Positions 7,985 through 17,598 are shown, counted from the first letter of the stretch. The stretch: 64,000 nt of DNA from Burkholderia pyrrocinia (GCF_003330765.1 NZ_CP024902.1:1612001-1676000), one strand, 5' to 3'. The notes: generated from the sequence alone by a model not told the origin. Program-made: numbers and translations.

Positions 7985-9543
7985 GCCGCGTGATTGATGC
8001 GCTTGTCGTCATTTTCCGCATCCTCATCGTCATCAACTTCCTCGGTGCCGTCGCTATCCTCGTCTCCGTCCTCGCGGAGCGCCCATGAAGGGGTTGCGGG
8101 AAGCTCGCGATCGGTGAGGATATTCGGGAGCCACGCCACTTTCGCGAGGCGCAGTTCTGCGGCGGCCGCAGCGTCACCTTTTTTCATCTTGGCGATGTCG
8201 GCAGCCACCTTGGGAGACCCCGCGTCGGACACGACTTCCATGATGCGTGCCTTGCTGACATGATCGAAGTACGCGGCGCGGGTCGGTGTCCAATATCGCG
8301 TCATGTCGAGGTTCAGCGCGTCGGCGAGCGCGTTGATTGCATGCGGCGTGTCTGACGTCGCGATACCGTCGAGCAGGGTACCCGTACAGAATGCGAGTAG
8401 GTCGAGCAGGGTCGTATGCGCATCCTGTCTGAGCAACCACGGTAGCAGCTCGGCCGGGTTCGCCGGCAACTCGCCGATCCAGCGCGTGCGCTGTGTCTCA
8501 ATGGCGTTCCACGCCGGGCTGACAGGCAAGTCGTCTGCCGAGTTCAGCAGGCGGTCGTGATTGTTATCGCCCGACAGTGCCAGATAGCGCGGCGCGGAGA
8601 CGTGGCCATAGTGCTCGGGCAGCGCCTGCGGAATCAGGTGGCGCAATAGCGCCGCGAGCGCGACGGCAGGCTGCGCGACCAATTCAGCTTGGACGGCGGC
8701 GGTGCGGTGCGCGGTCAGCCGCTGGCAGAGCGTTGCGCTATGGATAGGCTTGACCTTGGCCTGAGCGTCCGCCGTGTCCGGTGCATCCGCTTCAGGTGTG
8801 CCGATCACAGTCGCACCTGCTGCGTCGAGTGCCGCGCAGTTCTCGCGACGGACGAGGCCCCGCTCGATGACTAGTTGGCCCTGCGGGCCGACAATCACGA
8901 ACGCACCTGCCTCGGCCATCTGTGATGCGTCCCACACGATGGCGCGGCTTTCGAGCGCACGGATCGCGCTTTCCACGTTTCCGATTTCAGCATCGAGGCG
9001 TTCGGCTTCGTCGTAGGCGCTCTCGTCGTTCTCCGGCAGCGCTTCGAGCTGGTCGATCAGTTCGTTGCGCTGCGCAGTGAGGGCGTTGATTTCATGCTGC
9101 TCGTCGTGGGTATACGGACGCTGACCGGGGCGCAGCCTGCCGTAACGGTTCAGCTCCAGCACGTCGCGATCCACGCGCGTTTCAGTCCAGCCCCAACCTT
9201 CGGCGCGCACCGTTTCGGCGGCAGCATCGAATTTCTGCGCGGCCAGACGCTGCAGCAGGTCGGCATCGGCAATATAGCCCGCGTGCTCGTCGTCGGAGAA
9301 GAGATCGCGACGCACGTAGTAGCCACCTGCTGCCTCGTAGGCGGCGAGGCCGGCGAAGCGCACGAGGCGGTTGCGGCTCGCATCGATCTCGGCGTGAGTG
9401 ATCGCCTGCCGCAGATAGTGCGGCTGACGTTGCCACTCGTTGTCGACCGTGATGGATGCGGATAAGCCTCGCATCTCCTTGAGCCGCTCGAGCACTTGCT
9501 GCCCCCGTAGGACCGGCAGCGAAGTATCGACCTCGATGGCCAA
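7882..9543 (-). pseudogene. ParB-like protein with N-terminus replaced by transposase fragment
   Basis: The frame encodes about 550 residues. Most of it resembles the middle and C-terminal parts of large plasmid ParB/Spo0J-type proteins (RLVRFAGLAAYEAAGG, RRDLFSDDEHAGYIADADLL, ALLRHLIPQAL, LLDLLAFCTGTLLDGI). The ParB N-terminal nuclease/CTPase domain and the central HTH are not visible. Instead, the first ~35 residues and codons just upstream read LVDDYTRERLAIEVDTS and ITVDNE, which is the DDE core of an IS3-family OrfB. There is no ATG; the frame opens after a TGA at about 9572 and only a TTG is available at 9543. The C-terminal tail is very acidic. It is a fossil of a partition gene and is probably not functional. 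Confidence 0.7.
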
Positions 9544-9587
9544 GCGCTCGCGCGTGTAGTCGTCGACCAGGTGTCAGCGTCGGATAG

Positions 9588-10001
9588 ATGCTCCCCACTT
9601 GGGGATACCCGACGAAGAATTCTCTCAAGGCGCAGTGTAACGAATTCGAGAAGAGTGGCGATCTGCGGAGGGAGTATGTTCGCGTAAAGCCGAAGTACTC
9701 AGAAGAACAGAAGAACGTAGCACTCGAGCATTACGTCAACCACGAGCGCTGCTTCGCCTTCACCCTCAGGACATTGAGCTATACCTGTCGCCAGATACTG
9801 TCGGAGTGGGTTCGCGATCGCTATCAGGAAACCAGGAAATGCGAGGTTGGCAAGGCCGGCCGACCAGCTGCTTCATTGGTGTCCAAGCAGCCTGCGGTGT
9901 ACGAACTGTGCACACGGGAAGCAAGCCCACAGGCGGTGGCGCGAAAGCTGGACATCGACAGGGTGACGCTGTACAACTGGAAGTGTCAACCTCGGACGTA
10001 A
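9588..10001 (+). pseudogene. IS3-family OrfA fragment
   Basis: The frame contains GYPTKNSLKAQCNEFEKSG and KPKYSEEQKNVALEHYVNH, the two HTH regions of IS3-family OrfA proteins of the type that begins with 'GYPxKxxLxxWxxE'. The second part is AVARKLDIDRVTLYNWK. The conserved N-terminus is missing and the frame stops soon after YNWK. It diverges from the OrfB fragment fused to the ParB-like frame, so a single IS3 copy may have inserted and then been deleted internally with inversion. Confidence 0.65.
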
Positions 10002-10042
10002 TTTCCCCAGAGAAGTGTCGAAATAAAATTTCCCCACCCTGT

Positions 10043-10318
10043 TTAGACGGTGATCAGCCGGCGATGTGATCGGGCTGGCTCCTTCGCGGGCGGCCCGGAC
10101 GCCGGCGAACTGGTTCGGCTGGCACGGGATTCAGGGCGGGCGGACGGACGGTTACGCAGATGATCCGGCAGTAGATCGACGTGCTCACGCAGTCGGTTGG
10201 ACGTGCCCTCGATGTGCACGACGATCGCATGGTGCAGCAGCCGTTCGAGCAGTGCCGCGGCGACTACCCTGTCGCTGAACACTTCAAGCCCCGACGCCGA
10301 GTTCGTGAATACCCATGT
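10043..10318 (-). pseudogene. IS21-family IstB C-terminal fragment
   Basis: On the minus strand, VFTNSASGLEVFSDRVV and then AAALLERLLHHAIVVHIEG match the C-terminal end of IstB helper ATPases ('VFGDxxVAxALLDRLxHHxxxxxIxGxSxRL'). The Walker motifs lie upstream and are absent. The AT-richer stretch at 9990-10042 with two copies of the TTTCCCC/ATTTTATTTCGACA type is probably the IS21 terminal repeat region. Confidence 0.65.
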
Positions 10319-10402
10319 TAGATGCGGCTATCGAGACCGTGACCGAGGACGATGAGAAGCCGATCGTACATTCCGATCGGGGTGGCCACCACCGTTGGCC
10401 TG
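10315..10402 (+). pseudogene. IS3-family OrfB fragment
   Basis: About 29 codons: LDAAIETV, then PIVHSDRGGHHRWPG. HSDRG-x-x-Y/H-R-W is the hallmark around the second catalytic Asp of IS3-group transposases. Similarity ends abruptly near 10402. Confidence 0.6.
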
Positions 10403-10659
10403 GCTACGCCTTCGGCGTGGGCGACGGCTATAGGAGGCGCATCGATCGTCGAGAGCTGATCGACGACGAACCGCAATCGACCGTGTGTCTTGCGTTCGGC
10501 GAGGGGGAATCCCAACTTGACCTCGCCGTTGGGCAGTACCTTGTTGTACAGATGCTTGCCGTTCCGATCGAGCGCAGCGGCGTTATGCCGTCCATGATCG
10601 ACGTCGACGCCAATGAAGACATCGACGGCGTCGTGTTGTTGGAATTCTTGCGTCGCGGT
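10402..10659 (-). pseudogene. IS110-family transposase N-terminal fragment
   Basis: Reading on the minus strand gives VFIGVDVDHGRHNAAALDRN, then LPNGEVKLGFPLAERKTHGR and FVVDQLSTIDAPPIAVAHAEG. The GVDV start of the RuvC-like DEDD domain identifies IS110/IS1111 transposases. Only the first ~85 residues remain, there is no ATG, and it joins directly to the IS3 fragment at about 10402. Confidence 0.7.
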
Positions 10660-10776
10660 TTATGCAGAGTGACCGCATCGCAATATGTAAGTGTGCGGCG
10701 CTCGAATCGGAAACTGTCAGAGCCGCGCTCGCGGTGTTTATTTGCTGGCGAAGCGCGTCCCATTAACACCCTGCCG

Positions 10777-11841
10777 TTAAAACATGTGCATCATCCCGAG
10801 ATACCCGCCTTGCTGATTGTGTCCAACCAGCGGTAGCGAATCCGCTGTTTCAACAGGGAAGTTCGAGTTGGCGCCGTTGAACATTGTGCCGAATGTCGCA
10901 TACAAGAACGTGCGTTTGGAGAGGTTGTATGTTGCGCCCACAACCCCGAGGTTCCCGCTGCCTCCTCCATGGTTGGCGTGACCGTGATACCACCCTGCCA
11001 TGAGTGCTAGTGCGGGGTTGACCTGATACGATGCGCCAAACCATTCTTGCTCGTTCCTGGTTGACGCGGTGGGGTTGTCAGCGCGCGCAACCGTATCGCT
11101 GCCCGAAGATACCAGTGCCTGATATCCCGCGTAGAACTTTAGAGCGTCAAACTGATACGTTCCGCCGATCATGTACTCGCGCGACGAAACATAGGGATCT
11201 GAAAACTTGCCATTAGCGTCACGAATTTCCTCATAGAGACCATAAGCGTTAAATCCGCCCAAGGAGTACGTTGCGCTGCCACTCAGTTGGCGACCGCCAC
11301 GGAAGTTCCCGGCCGTGTTCCCGAACCCATTTTGTAGCCGGAAAGAAAAGCCGGCCCACTTCGGCGAGTTATAGGTAATGGTGTTGGATCGGGAGCCCCA
11401 CGCTCGGCCTTTCGCGAAATTTGCGATACCTGTTACCTGCTGTCCCAAAGGATCGAGGTAAAATGCAGTCTCGTCAGTCAGGCTCATGACCTGACCCGCC
11501 CAAACGCTTCCCCAGTCGTCTTTGCTAAGACCGACATATGCGAAGCGATTGAACAAGCTTTGGCCAACCTGCCCAGTGCCCGCGGTAAATGCGCTTTCCA
11601 GCCTGAATTGTGCATGTAGGCCGCCACCGAGATCTTCGGTGCCCATCAGCCCCCACCAACTAATGCCGAACTGGTTGCTGCCGAAACGATAGGCGTTTGA
11701 TGACTGACCGTTAGACCCAGCGACGTTGTTGACAAAGTCAAACCCCGACGCAATTCGCCCATACATGGTGAGGGAGCTCTGAGCATGTGCGGCGCCGACG
11801 CCGGCCGCCAGAAACGCCGTAATGATAATTGCCTTTTTCAT
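10777..11841 (-). CDS. General outer-membrane porin (Gram-negative porin family)
   Basis: A 354-residue protein with a signal peptide (MKKAIIITAFLAAGVGAAHA, cleavage before QSSLTMYG). SSLTMYGRIASGFDF and WWGLMGTEDLGGGLHAQFRLES are the invariant opening strands of Burkholderia trimeric porins (OpcP/OmpC-like). GSVWAGQV begins the third-strand region, and the protein ends in a C-terminal Phe, the outer-membrane assembly signal. It would let small hydrophilic solutes into the periplasm. It lies at the edge of the catabolic region and is transcribed away from it. Its upstream region holds the first copy of the 42-bp regulatory element, although that copy points the other way. I take it as the probable uptake pore for the pathway substrate. 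Confidence 0.92.
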   Translation of the reverse strand: MKKAIIITAFLAAGVGAAHAQSSLTMYGRIASGFDFVNNVAGSNGQSSNAYRFGSNQFGISWWGLMGTEDLGGGLHAQFRLESAFTAGTGQVGQSLFNRFAYVGLSKDDWGSVWAGQVMSLTDETAFYLDPLGQQVTGIANFAKGRAWGSRSNTITYNSPKWAGFSFRLQNGFGNTAGNFRGGRQLSGSATYSLGGFNAYGLYEEIRDANGKFSDPYVSSREYMIGGTYQFDALKFYAGYQALVSSGSDTVARADNPTASTRNEQEWFGASYQVNPALALMAGWYHGHANHGGGSGNLGVVGATYNLSKRTFLYATFGTMFNGANSNFPVETADSLPLVGHNQQGGYLGMMHMF

Positions 11842-12802
11842 TGTGTCTCCAAAGAATGACTTCTATTATTTATTCTGAGTTAGCAGGGTATATTGCTGGC
11901 ATTGGTAATTCGTGTTAAATGTGATCCTCCAGGTTCGCGTTATAGGAATTGGTGGCTTAACTGCCAATGTTTCGTCAGACTTTAGGATTGTGGAACCTTG
12001 GTAGCACCACGAACCGGACGAGATGTCCGCTACTATTACGTGGATGTTGTCACTAATAAATATGGAAAAAGTCGACGCTGAGTAGACTTAAAATCTACAA
12101 TATTGACTTGCGCGCTGTTTGAGAAAGGAGGCGCCGGTTCTGTCTCGCTATGAATCCTCGTCGGAAGGCGTACAGGCTAAATTGTTCCGGTAGGCGGAAA
12201 TAAGTTTTCGTTCTGTTGCATTTTTCTTTTTCGCGCCCCCTCTTATCTTGCTTTCTCAAGAACACGGAGCCCGTTCGTCAATCGTGGGCTTAGGAGACAG
12301 CAGCGTGAATTCCCACCAAATTAGTGATCGTTGCCTCGCTCTCGTGCGCGCTGCCGTCGGCGCCTGTCGAGGCGTCGGCTGTTCGGATCGTGTATCGAGA
12401 TACTCGATGGCGTCCCCGTGACGAGCGGTTGGCGTAAGGCTCGTAGCGCTCGGAAAGCCGAAGTTGCTAGGGGTTACTGGCGCTTCGATGCGAATCGTCA
12501 ATGCGTCACTCAGACTGGGACAGAGTGCCTACTACAGTGCGCATGACGGCCACCGATTCTTGCGCTCGCCTCGGACAGAGCGTGATTTGGAGCGAGCGTT
12601 ACCGGTGGTGGAGGCAGCGGACCCATTAGGGGCAGATCTGCTTTCTTCTTGCTCGACGCGAAGGCCTCGGCAGGTGCCGGTGTTACTTCGCGGGTCCTCG
12701 TAATTCAAGAATGGCGAGGCAGTCACTACCTTAGTGTTACTAGTGTCTTCGAACGCTCATGGCGTTTTAAGACTCTCATCATCGAAATAAGGAGGTTTGC
12801 AA
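11842..12802. other. 960-bp region between porin and isomerase genes
   Basis: It contains regulatory element A at 12185-12226. No frame has a recognisable domain. If promoter A drives the gene at 12803, its transcript has a leader of roughly 550 nt (about 12250-12802), which is long for a bacterial operon. Confidence 0.4.
12185..12226 (+). promoter_or_regulatory. Regulatory element A (LysR-type box plus promoter)
   Basis: TTCCG-GTAGG-CGGAAA, 17 bp, then GCATTTTTC. A candidate -10 (TTATCT) lies 16 bp further. It is one of five copies with the same spacing in this catabolic region. Confidence 0.75.
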
Positions 12803-13654
12803 ATGTCCACCCAGGTCAACTTCGTCGCCAGCTATTGGACGGTCTCCGGGACGGTCTATCCGCTGGCGACCACTGAAGTCAGCCCCTTCACCTTCGAGGA
12901 GCGTGTTGAAACGGCCGCACGGGCAGGATTCAAAGGAATGGGCTTTGTCCACCAAGATCTTGTTGCGGTGCGTGATCGACTCGGCTACGCAAGCATGAAG
13001 CGGATCCTTGATGCGAACGGTATTGAAGACATTGAAGTTGAAATTCTGACGGACTGGTTTGCCGACGGTGATCGCAAGGCGCAATCGGACCTTGAGCGAG
13101 CTGACCTTCTTGAGGCTGGTGAAGCGTTGGGTGCCCGTGCGTTGAAAGTCTCCGGGGACCACCAAGGAAAACAATGGCCGCACGAGGTTTTGGTGAAAAC
13201 ATTCAGCGATCTCTGCGCAGATGCGGGACACGCTGGGATGAGGGTTGGCATCGAAATCATGCCGTGGTCGAATTTCAACAGCGTGAATGGGACGATGGAA
13301 GTTGTTCGGGACGCCGGTGCCAAGAATGGTGGTTTGTTCGTCGACATTTGGCATATCGAACGAGGTCCGTCGACAATGGCGGATATCGCCCGTCTTACGG
13401 CTAACGACATTGTTTCCGTGGAAATCAATGACGCTGCGACAGAAATGGTAGGCGACGTATGGAATGACACGCTCCATCATCGCCTCTTGCCTGGCGAAGG
13501 TTCGTTCGCGGTCCGCGAATTCATTGATGCGGTTCGGTCGACCGGTTACGTTGGACCGTGGGGGGTGGAGATTCTCTCGACTTCGTGGCGTGAGAAGCCG
13601 TTGGCGGAGGCCGCGGAAGCCGCAATTGCTGCCGGCCGGAAGTTCCTGGCGTAA
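12803..13654 (+). CDS. Sugar isomerase/dehydratase-like TIM barrel (IolE/IolI type)
   Basis: A 283-residue protein of the xylose isomerase-like TIM-barrel (AP-endonuclease 2) superfamily. Members are metal-dependent epimerases, isomerases and dehydratases such as IolI, IolE and hydroxypyruvate isomerase. Metal-ligand regions are visible: GIEIMPWSNF, FVDIWHIERG, VSVEINDA and WGVEILS, each supplying the expected Glu, Asp/His, and Glu on successive strands. SPFTFEERVETAARAGFKG at the start is the usual substrate-pocket entry. It is about 40% similar by eye to the 20249-21103 product. The ATG at 12803 has a perfect AAGGAGG (12789-12795). I infer a cytoplasmic step in conversion of a sugar or cyclitol. 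Confidence 0.8.
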   Translation: MSTQVNFVASYWTVSGTVYPLATTEVSPFTFEERVETAARAGFKGMGFVHQDLVAVRDRLGYASMKRILDANGIEDIEVEILTDWFADGDRKAQSDLERADLLEAGEALGARALKVSGDHQGKQWPHEVLVKTFSDLCADAGHAGMRVGIEIMPWSNFNSVNGTMEVVRDAGAKNGGLFVDIWHIERGPSTMADIARLTANDIVSVEINDAATEMVGDVWNDTLHHRLLPGEGSFAVREFIDAVRSTGYVGPWGVEILSTSWREKPLAEAAEAAIAAGRKFLA

Positions 13655-13777
13655 TTTTCACGCGCAGCGGGCCACCTGCTCATCTGATCGGCCGCGTCAC
13701 TCTCATTGCGGAAAATACACGTGAAAGAGTCGACGCGGCGTGCTCTGCAGCAATTTCTGCGCGTCGGGTCAGGATTC

Positions 13778-13819
13778 TTCCGCCCATCGGAAAGGTGATT
13801 TTGCACACAAGCATTTTTT
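13778..13819 (+). promoter_or_regulatory. Regulatory element E
   Basis: TTCCG-CCCAT-CGGAAA, 17 bp, GCATTTTTT. A candidate -10 (TACTTT) lies 18 bp later. It is placed about 130 bp before the ABC binding-protein gene at 13948. Confidence 0.75.
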
Positions 13820-13947
13820 TCGCGATGGTGGTGCGCTACTTTTGGTATTGACGCGAGACATCCTTAAATCGGACGTTGGTTTGAGGATTTAAAAATTCTT
13901 GGGCCTCGCGAAATAGAATTAATTAACAAATTAATGGAGACACGAGC

Positions 13948-14958
13948 ATGAGCACAAAATTTTTGAAGTTTGTTGGTGTGATCTTCGCTTCCGGCGCTGC
14001 ACTTGCCAACCCTCCCGCTTCCGCAGCCGAAACTCCCAAGGTCGGCTACTCCGCTGGATTTTTGACTGATCCGTTCCAATCGGTTCTCGTCCAAGGAATC
14101 CTCGAGCAGTCAAAAGGCACTGGTCTCGGCGTCCTTCCTGCAGCAAATGCAAACGGGGACGCCGCCAAACAGATCACCGATGTGCGCAATCTCGTGACGG
14201 CCGGAGCGAATCTTCTCATCGTCAACCCGACCGACAGTCGCGCCATTGTTCCTGCTCTCAACTTTGCGCAAGAAAAGAACGTTCCGGTGATCGCGGTGGA
14301 TGCCGCGCCGGCCGGCGGGAAGGTCTACATGATCGTCCGCGCAGACAACATCAAGATGGGACAGCAAGCATGCGAGGCCATGGGGCAGGCGCTCAATGGT
14401 AAAGGCAAGGTGCTCTCGCTGATGGGCGATCAGGCAACGACGAACGGACGCGATAGAACGGTAGGCTTCGATGACTGTATGAAAAAGAACTACCCAAATG
14501 TGAAAGTTATCGAGCAGCCTACCAACTGGAAGCCCGAGAAAGCTGCGTCCATCGCGCAAACGGTTCTGACATCGAACCCGGATCTCAACGGCATCTATCT
14601 GCAAAGCGACTCCGTTATGCTTGAGGGTGTCCTGAGTGTCTTGAAGAGCGCGGGCAAGCTGGTTCCGAAGGGCGTCCCGAAGCATATTGCATTGGTGACT
14701 ATCGACGGTACGCAAACCGCACTGAAAAATATTCGGCAGAAATATGTCGACGTCGCAATTTCCCAGCCGCTAAATCTTTATATCCGTCACGCAGTCTATT
14801 TTGCGCATCAAGCGCTCAATGCGCCCGATGGCGATCATGCTGAAATCAAGGCGAATGTGGTTGCCTTGGGCAGTAACAAAATGGACTTGATTCCAGCGAC
14901 GGTCGTTGACGAAAAGAATGTCAACGATGCTTCCTTGTGGGGAAACTCGAAGAAATAG
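13948..14958 (+). CDS. Sugar ABC transporter, periplasmic binding protein (system 1)
   Basis: A 336-residue exported protein with a signal peptide (hydrophobic GVIFASGAALANPPASA, cleavage near ASA-AET). The mature part has the Peripla_BP_4 fold of ribose/inositol-binding proteins: VGYSAGFLTDPFQ, then DAAKQITDVRNLVTAGANLLIVNPTDS, VPVIAVDAAPAGG, GKVLSLMGDQATTNGRDRTVGF and ALVTIDGT. It is the first gene of a binding-protein/ATPase/permease set (13948-17598) followed by an SDR, so it would capture the pathway substrate. The start has GGAGACACG 5' of it. The ligand cannot be predicted from sequence alone. Confidence 0.92.
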   Translation: MSTKFLKFVGVIFASGAALANPPASAAETPKVGYSAGFLTDPFQSVLVQGILEQSKGTGLGVLPAANANGDAAKQITDVRNLVTAGANLLIVNPTDSRAIVPALNFAQEKNVPVIAVDAAPAGGKVYMIVRADNIKMGQQACEAMGQALNGKGKVLSLMGDQATTNGRDRTVGFDDCMKKNYPNVKVIEQPTNWKPEKAASIAQTVLTSNPDLNGIYLQSDSVMLEGVLSVLKSAGKLVPKGVPKHIALVTIDGTQTALKNIRQKYVDVAISQPLNLYIRHAVYFAHQALNAPDGDHAEIKANVVALGSNKMDLIPATVVDEKNVNDASLWGNSKK

Positions 14959-15022
14959 GTTAACGTAGTGGCACAGGAAGATCTATTTGAGAGAGATCCG
15001 CCAAGCAATAGGAGACACCGAA

Positions 15023-16561
15023 GTGAACGCAACTGCCGTTGCCGACAATCATCGTGAGGGCGCAGCCGATCGTCCTGCTCTCGCCGTATCCACGCACAGC
15101 CTTTGCAAGAGCTTTGGTTCTGTTCGTGTCCTTAAGGACGTCTCGCTGCAAGTCCCGACCGGTGACTCGCGCGCACTTGTAGGTCGAAATGGTGCGGGCA
15201 AATCAACGCTCGTCGCGATGTTGACCGGGTTGTTTGAGCCCACATCTGGAACCGTCGAGTTTGGCGGACGTCCGGCGCCGGCTCTTAACAACCGAAATGC
15301 GTGGCGTGAAACAATTGCATGTGTCTACCAGCGTTGGACGATAATTCCCACGCTCTCAGTAGGCGAGAATCTGCTGCTTAACCGGCAAAATCCCAATGGT
15401 GGCGCATGGATAAATTGGCGGCGATCGTTCGATTACGCTGCGGACGTGCTGCGTAGTTGGGGGCTCGACGTAAATCCCAACACGCCCGCCTGGCGTCTGA
15501 GTGTTGAGCAACGCCAGATCGTCGAGATTGGCCGCGCGCTGCTGCAGGGAAGTCGATTGCTTGTGCTGGACGAGCCGACCGCCGAACTTGAGCGGCGTGA
15601 GGTGTCCCGTTTGTTCGATCGAATCAAAGCCCTGCAGGAATCTGGCATCACATTTATGTATATCTCGCACCATCTCGAAGAGATCTACGAGATATGCCAG
15701 AGCGTGAGTGTCATGCGTGATGGCGAGCTCGTGGCGGACAGCCTGCTTGAGGATATGCCAAAAGCGAGTCTCGTGGAGGCTATGGTTGGAGCATCTGGGA
15801 CCGCCCTGAGAAGATCTTCGTCACCGCCGCCGAGCGACGCCGTTCCGGTCACCGCAACAATCGAAGCGCTGTCGCTGAAAGACAAGCTTGATGGTGTGTC
15901 CTTCACCATTCGGCAGGGAGAGTGTCTGGGAGTTGCTGGTCTCGCCGGTTCGGGGAAAGATGAACTTGGAGAGGTGATTGCCGGACTGCGAACGCCCGAT
16001 GCTGGAGTGATCCGTCTTGACGGGAAACAAGTTCCCATGGGGGACCCAGTGGGTGCCCGCAAGTGCGGAGTTGGCTTTGTCCCCCGAGATCGACACGAGG
16101 CGGGTCTACTACCTCAGCTGTCGATCGCGGAGAACATTACCGTTTCGATAAACGACACCTTTGGCTGGGGTGGGTTCATCAGTCCTCGCAGGCAAGCAGA
16201 GTCCGCTCGTCAGCTGATGGATTCGCTCGGTGTCGTTGCGTCGTCACAAAGTCAACCAATTGGTGAACTGAGTGGTGGGAACCAACAGAAAGGCATGGTT
16301 GGGCGCGCTCTTGCGCCGAAACCTAAATTGCTGGTGCTGGCATCTCCTACCCAGGGCGTCGATATTGCATCGAAGGAGGCACTTTTCTCGATTGTGGAGA
16401 GAGCTAGAGCACAAGGAACATCAGTTCTGGTCATTTCTGACGATCTTGACGAGCTGGCTGTTTGCAGCCGCGTCCACGTCTTATTTCGAGGGCGCCTGAC
16501 CCATACGTTTGATGCCGGGTACGACGAGCACAAGCTCGTGGCGGCGATCGAGGGACTGTAG
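15023..16561 (+). CDS. Sugar ABC transporter ATP-binding protein, two NBDs (system 1)
   Basis: A 512-residue RbsA/MglA/XylG-type fusion of two nucleotide-binding domains. NBD1 has Walker A GRNGAGKS (54-61), an LSVEQRQ signature and Walker B LLVLDEPTAEL. NBD2 has GLAGSGKD (306-313) and signature LSGGNQQK. The expected Walker B Asp-Glu of NBD2 is replaced by Ala440-Ser441 (LLVLASPTQGVD), so the second site should not hydrolyse ATP normally. I start at the GTG at 15023, which follows AATAGGAGAC; the TTG at 14987 has no ribosome binding site. Binding-protein and permease genes are on either side. Confidence 0.9.
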   Translation: MNATAVADNHREGAADRPALAVSTHSLCKSFGSVRVLKDVSLQVPTGDSRALVGRNGAGKSTLVAMLTGLFEPTSGTVEFGGRPAPALNNRNAWRETIACVYQRWTIIPTLSVGENLLLNRQNPNGGAWINWRRSFDYAADVLRSWGLDVNPNTPAWRLSVEQRQIVEIGRALLQGSRLLVLDEPTAELERREVSRLFDRIKALQESGITFMYISHHLEEIYEICQSVSVMRDGELVADSLLEDMPKASLVEAMVGASGTALRRSSSPPPSDAVPVTATIEALSLKDKLDGVSFTIRQGECLGVAGLAGSGKDELGEVIAGLRTPDAGVIRLDGKQVPMGDPVGARKCGVGFVPRDRHEAGLLPQLSIAENITVSINDTFGWGGFISPRRQAESARQLMDSLGVVASSQSQPIGELSGGNQQKGMVGRALAPKPKLLVLASPTQGVDIASKEALFSIVERARAQGTSVLVISDDLDELAVCSRVHVLFRGRLTHTFDAGYDEHKLVAAIEGL

Positions 16562-16584
16562 TTCGAAATTTTGAGGGTACCACC

Positions 16585-17598
16585 ATGGCACACACTTCTT
16601 TACGTACTATTCCGACCGGTATGACGGGCAAAGTCAACATCATCGGCTCTCTTCGTGAATTGGTTCTGGTCCCCGTGATCATCATATCGATGATCGTCGG
16701 AACATTCCTGAATCCGGCGTTTTTGACAACCGACAATCTGCTAAATATCTTGCAGCAGTCGTCGGAGCTGTCCATCCTGGTTCTGGCGCAGACGCTCATT
16801 CTTATTGCCGGAAAATTCGATCTGTCTCTCGAGTCGATCGTCGGGTTCGCGCCTATGGTGGCGGGCTGGTTGATGGCCACCGACGCCTCGAACGGCGGGC
16901 TTGGTCTCGGCCTGAGCGGGGGGCTGGGAATCGCGATTGCCTTCGCAATCGGTGCTGCAATTGGTTTCTTCAACAGCATGTTGATCGTGAAGCTCCGCCT
17001 GAATGCTTTCATCGCTACGCTCGCAATGCTGATCTTGCTTCGTGGCGCAACAGTTGGCATTACTAACGGAAGGACGCTCTTCGATCTTCCCTCCAGCTTC
17101 ACCTATCTCGGGTCTGCAAAATGGCTCTCGGTTCCTGCATCAATCTGGGTGGCTGGACTGCTCTTTGCCGCGTTCGCAGTTCTGCTTCGTTATCACCGGC
17201 TGGGCCGATCGATCTACGCGATCGGAGGAAATGCAGAAGCAGCGCGTGTCGCCGGTATTCGTGTTGAGCAGATTACCATTTTGATCTATGTCGTCGCAGG
17301 GATCCTGGCCGCACTCTCGGGAATCATGCTGACGGGGCGAATCTCGTCGATCGTTGCGAGCCAAGGCCAGAACATGATTTTCTATGTTTTTGCAGCGGCT
17401 GTTATCGGGGGTATCAGCCTCAACGGTGGCCAGGGAAGCCTCGTCGGTGCGCTGACCGGAGTTCTGTTGCTGGGCATCTTGCAGAACATCCTGACGCTCT
17501 CGCAAGTTGCCGCGTTCTGGATCGACGCTGCTTACGGCGCAATCATTCTCGTGGCACTCGTCATCGCCCGCCTTAGCGGCGAGAAGCCGAGATCTTGA
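16585..17598 (+). CDS. Sugar ABC transporter permease (system 1)
   Basis: A 337-residue integral membrane protein of the BPD_transp_2 (RbsC/AraH) family with eight to ten hydrophobic segments. Characteristic features are ILIAGKFDLSLESIVGF, the family's 'GIDLSVG'-like second-helix region, and YAIGGNAEAARVAGIRVE, the cytoplasmic loop that contacts the ATPase. SGIMLTGRISS and GGISLNGGQGSLVGALTGVLLLG complete the pattern. It lies 23 bp after the ATPase gene. A single permease gene implies a homodimer in the membrane. Confidence 0.93.
   Translation: MAHTSLRTIPTGMTGKVNIIGSLRELVLVPVIIISMIVGTFLNPAFLTTDNLLNILQQSSELSILVLAQTLILIAGKFDLSLESIVGFAPMVAGWLMATDASNGGLGLGLSGGLGIAIAFAIGAAIGFFNSMLIVKLRLNAFIATLAMLILLRGATVGITNGRTLFDLPSSFTYLGSAKWLSVPASIWVAGLLFAAFAVLLRYHRLGRSIYAIGGNAEAARVAGIRVEQITILIYVVAGILAALSGIMLTGRISSIVASQGQNMIFYVFAAAVIGGISLNGGQGSLVGALTGVLLLGILQNILTLSQVAAFWIDAAYGAIILVALVIARLSGEKPRS

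Noticed and set aside
12185..12226. The repeated element as a sigma-54 promoter
   Set aside because: No GG-N10-GC pattern is shared by the five copies; the dyad plus downstream -10 fits a LysR/sigma-70 arrangement better.
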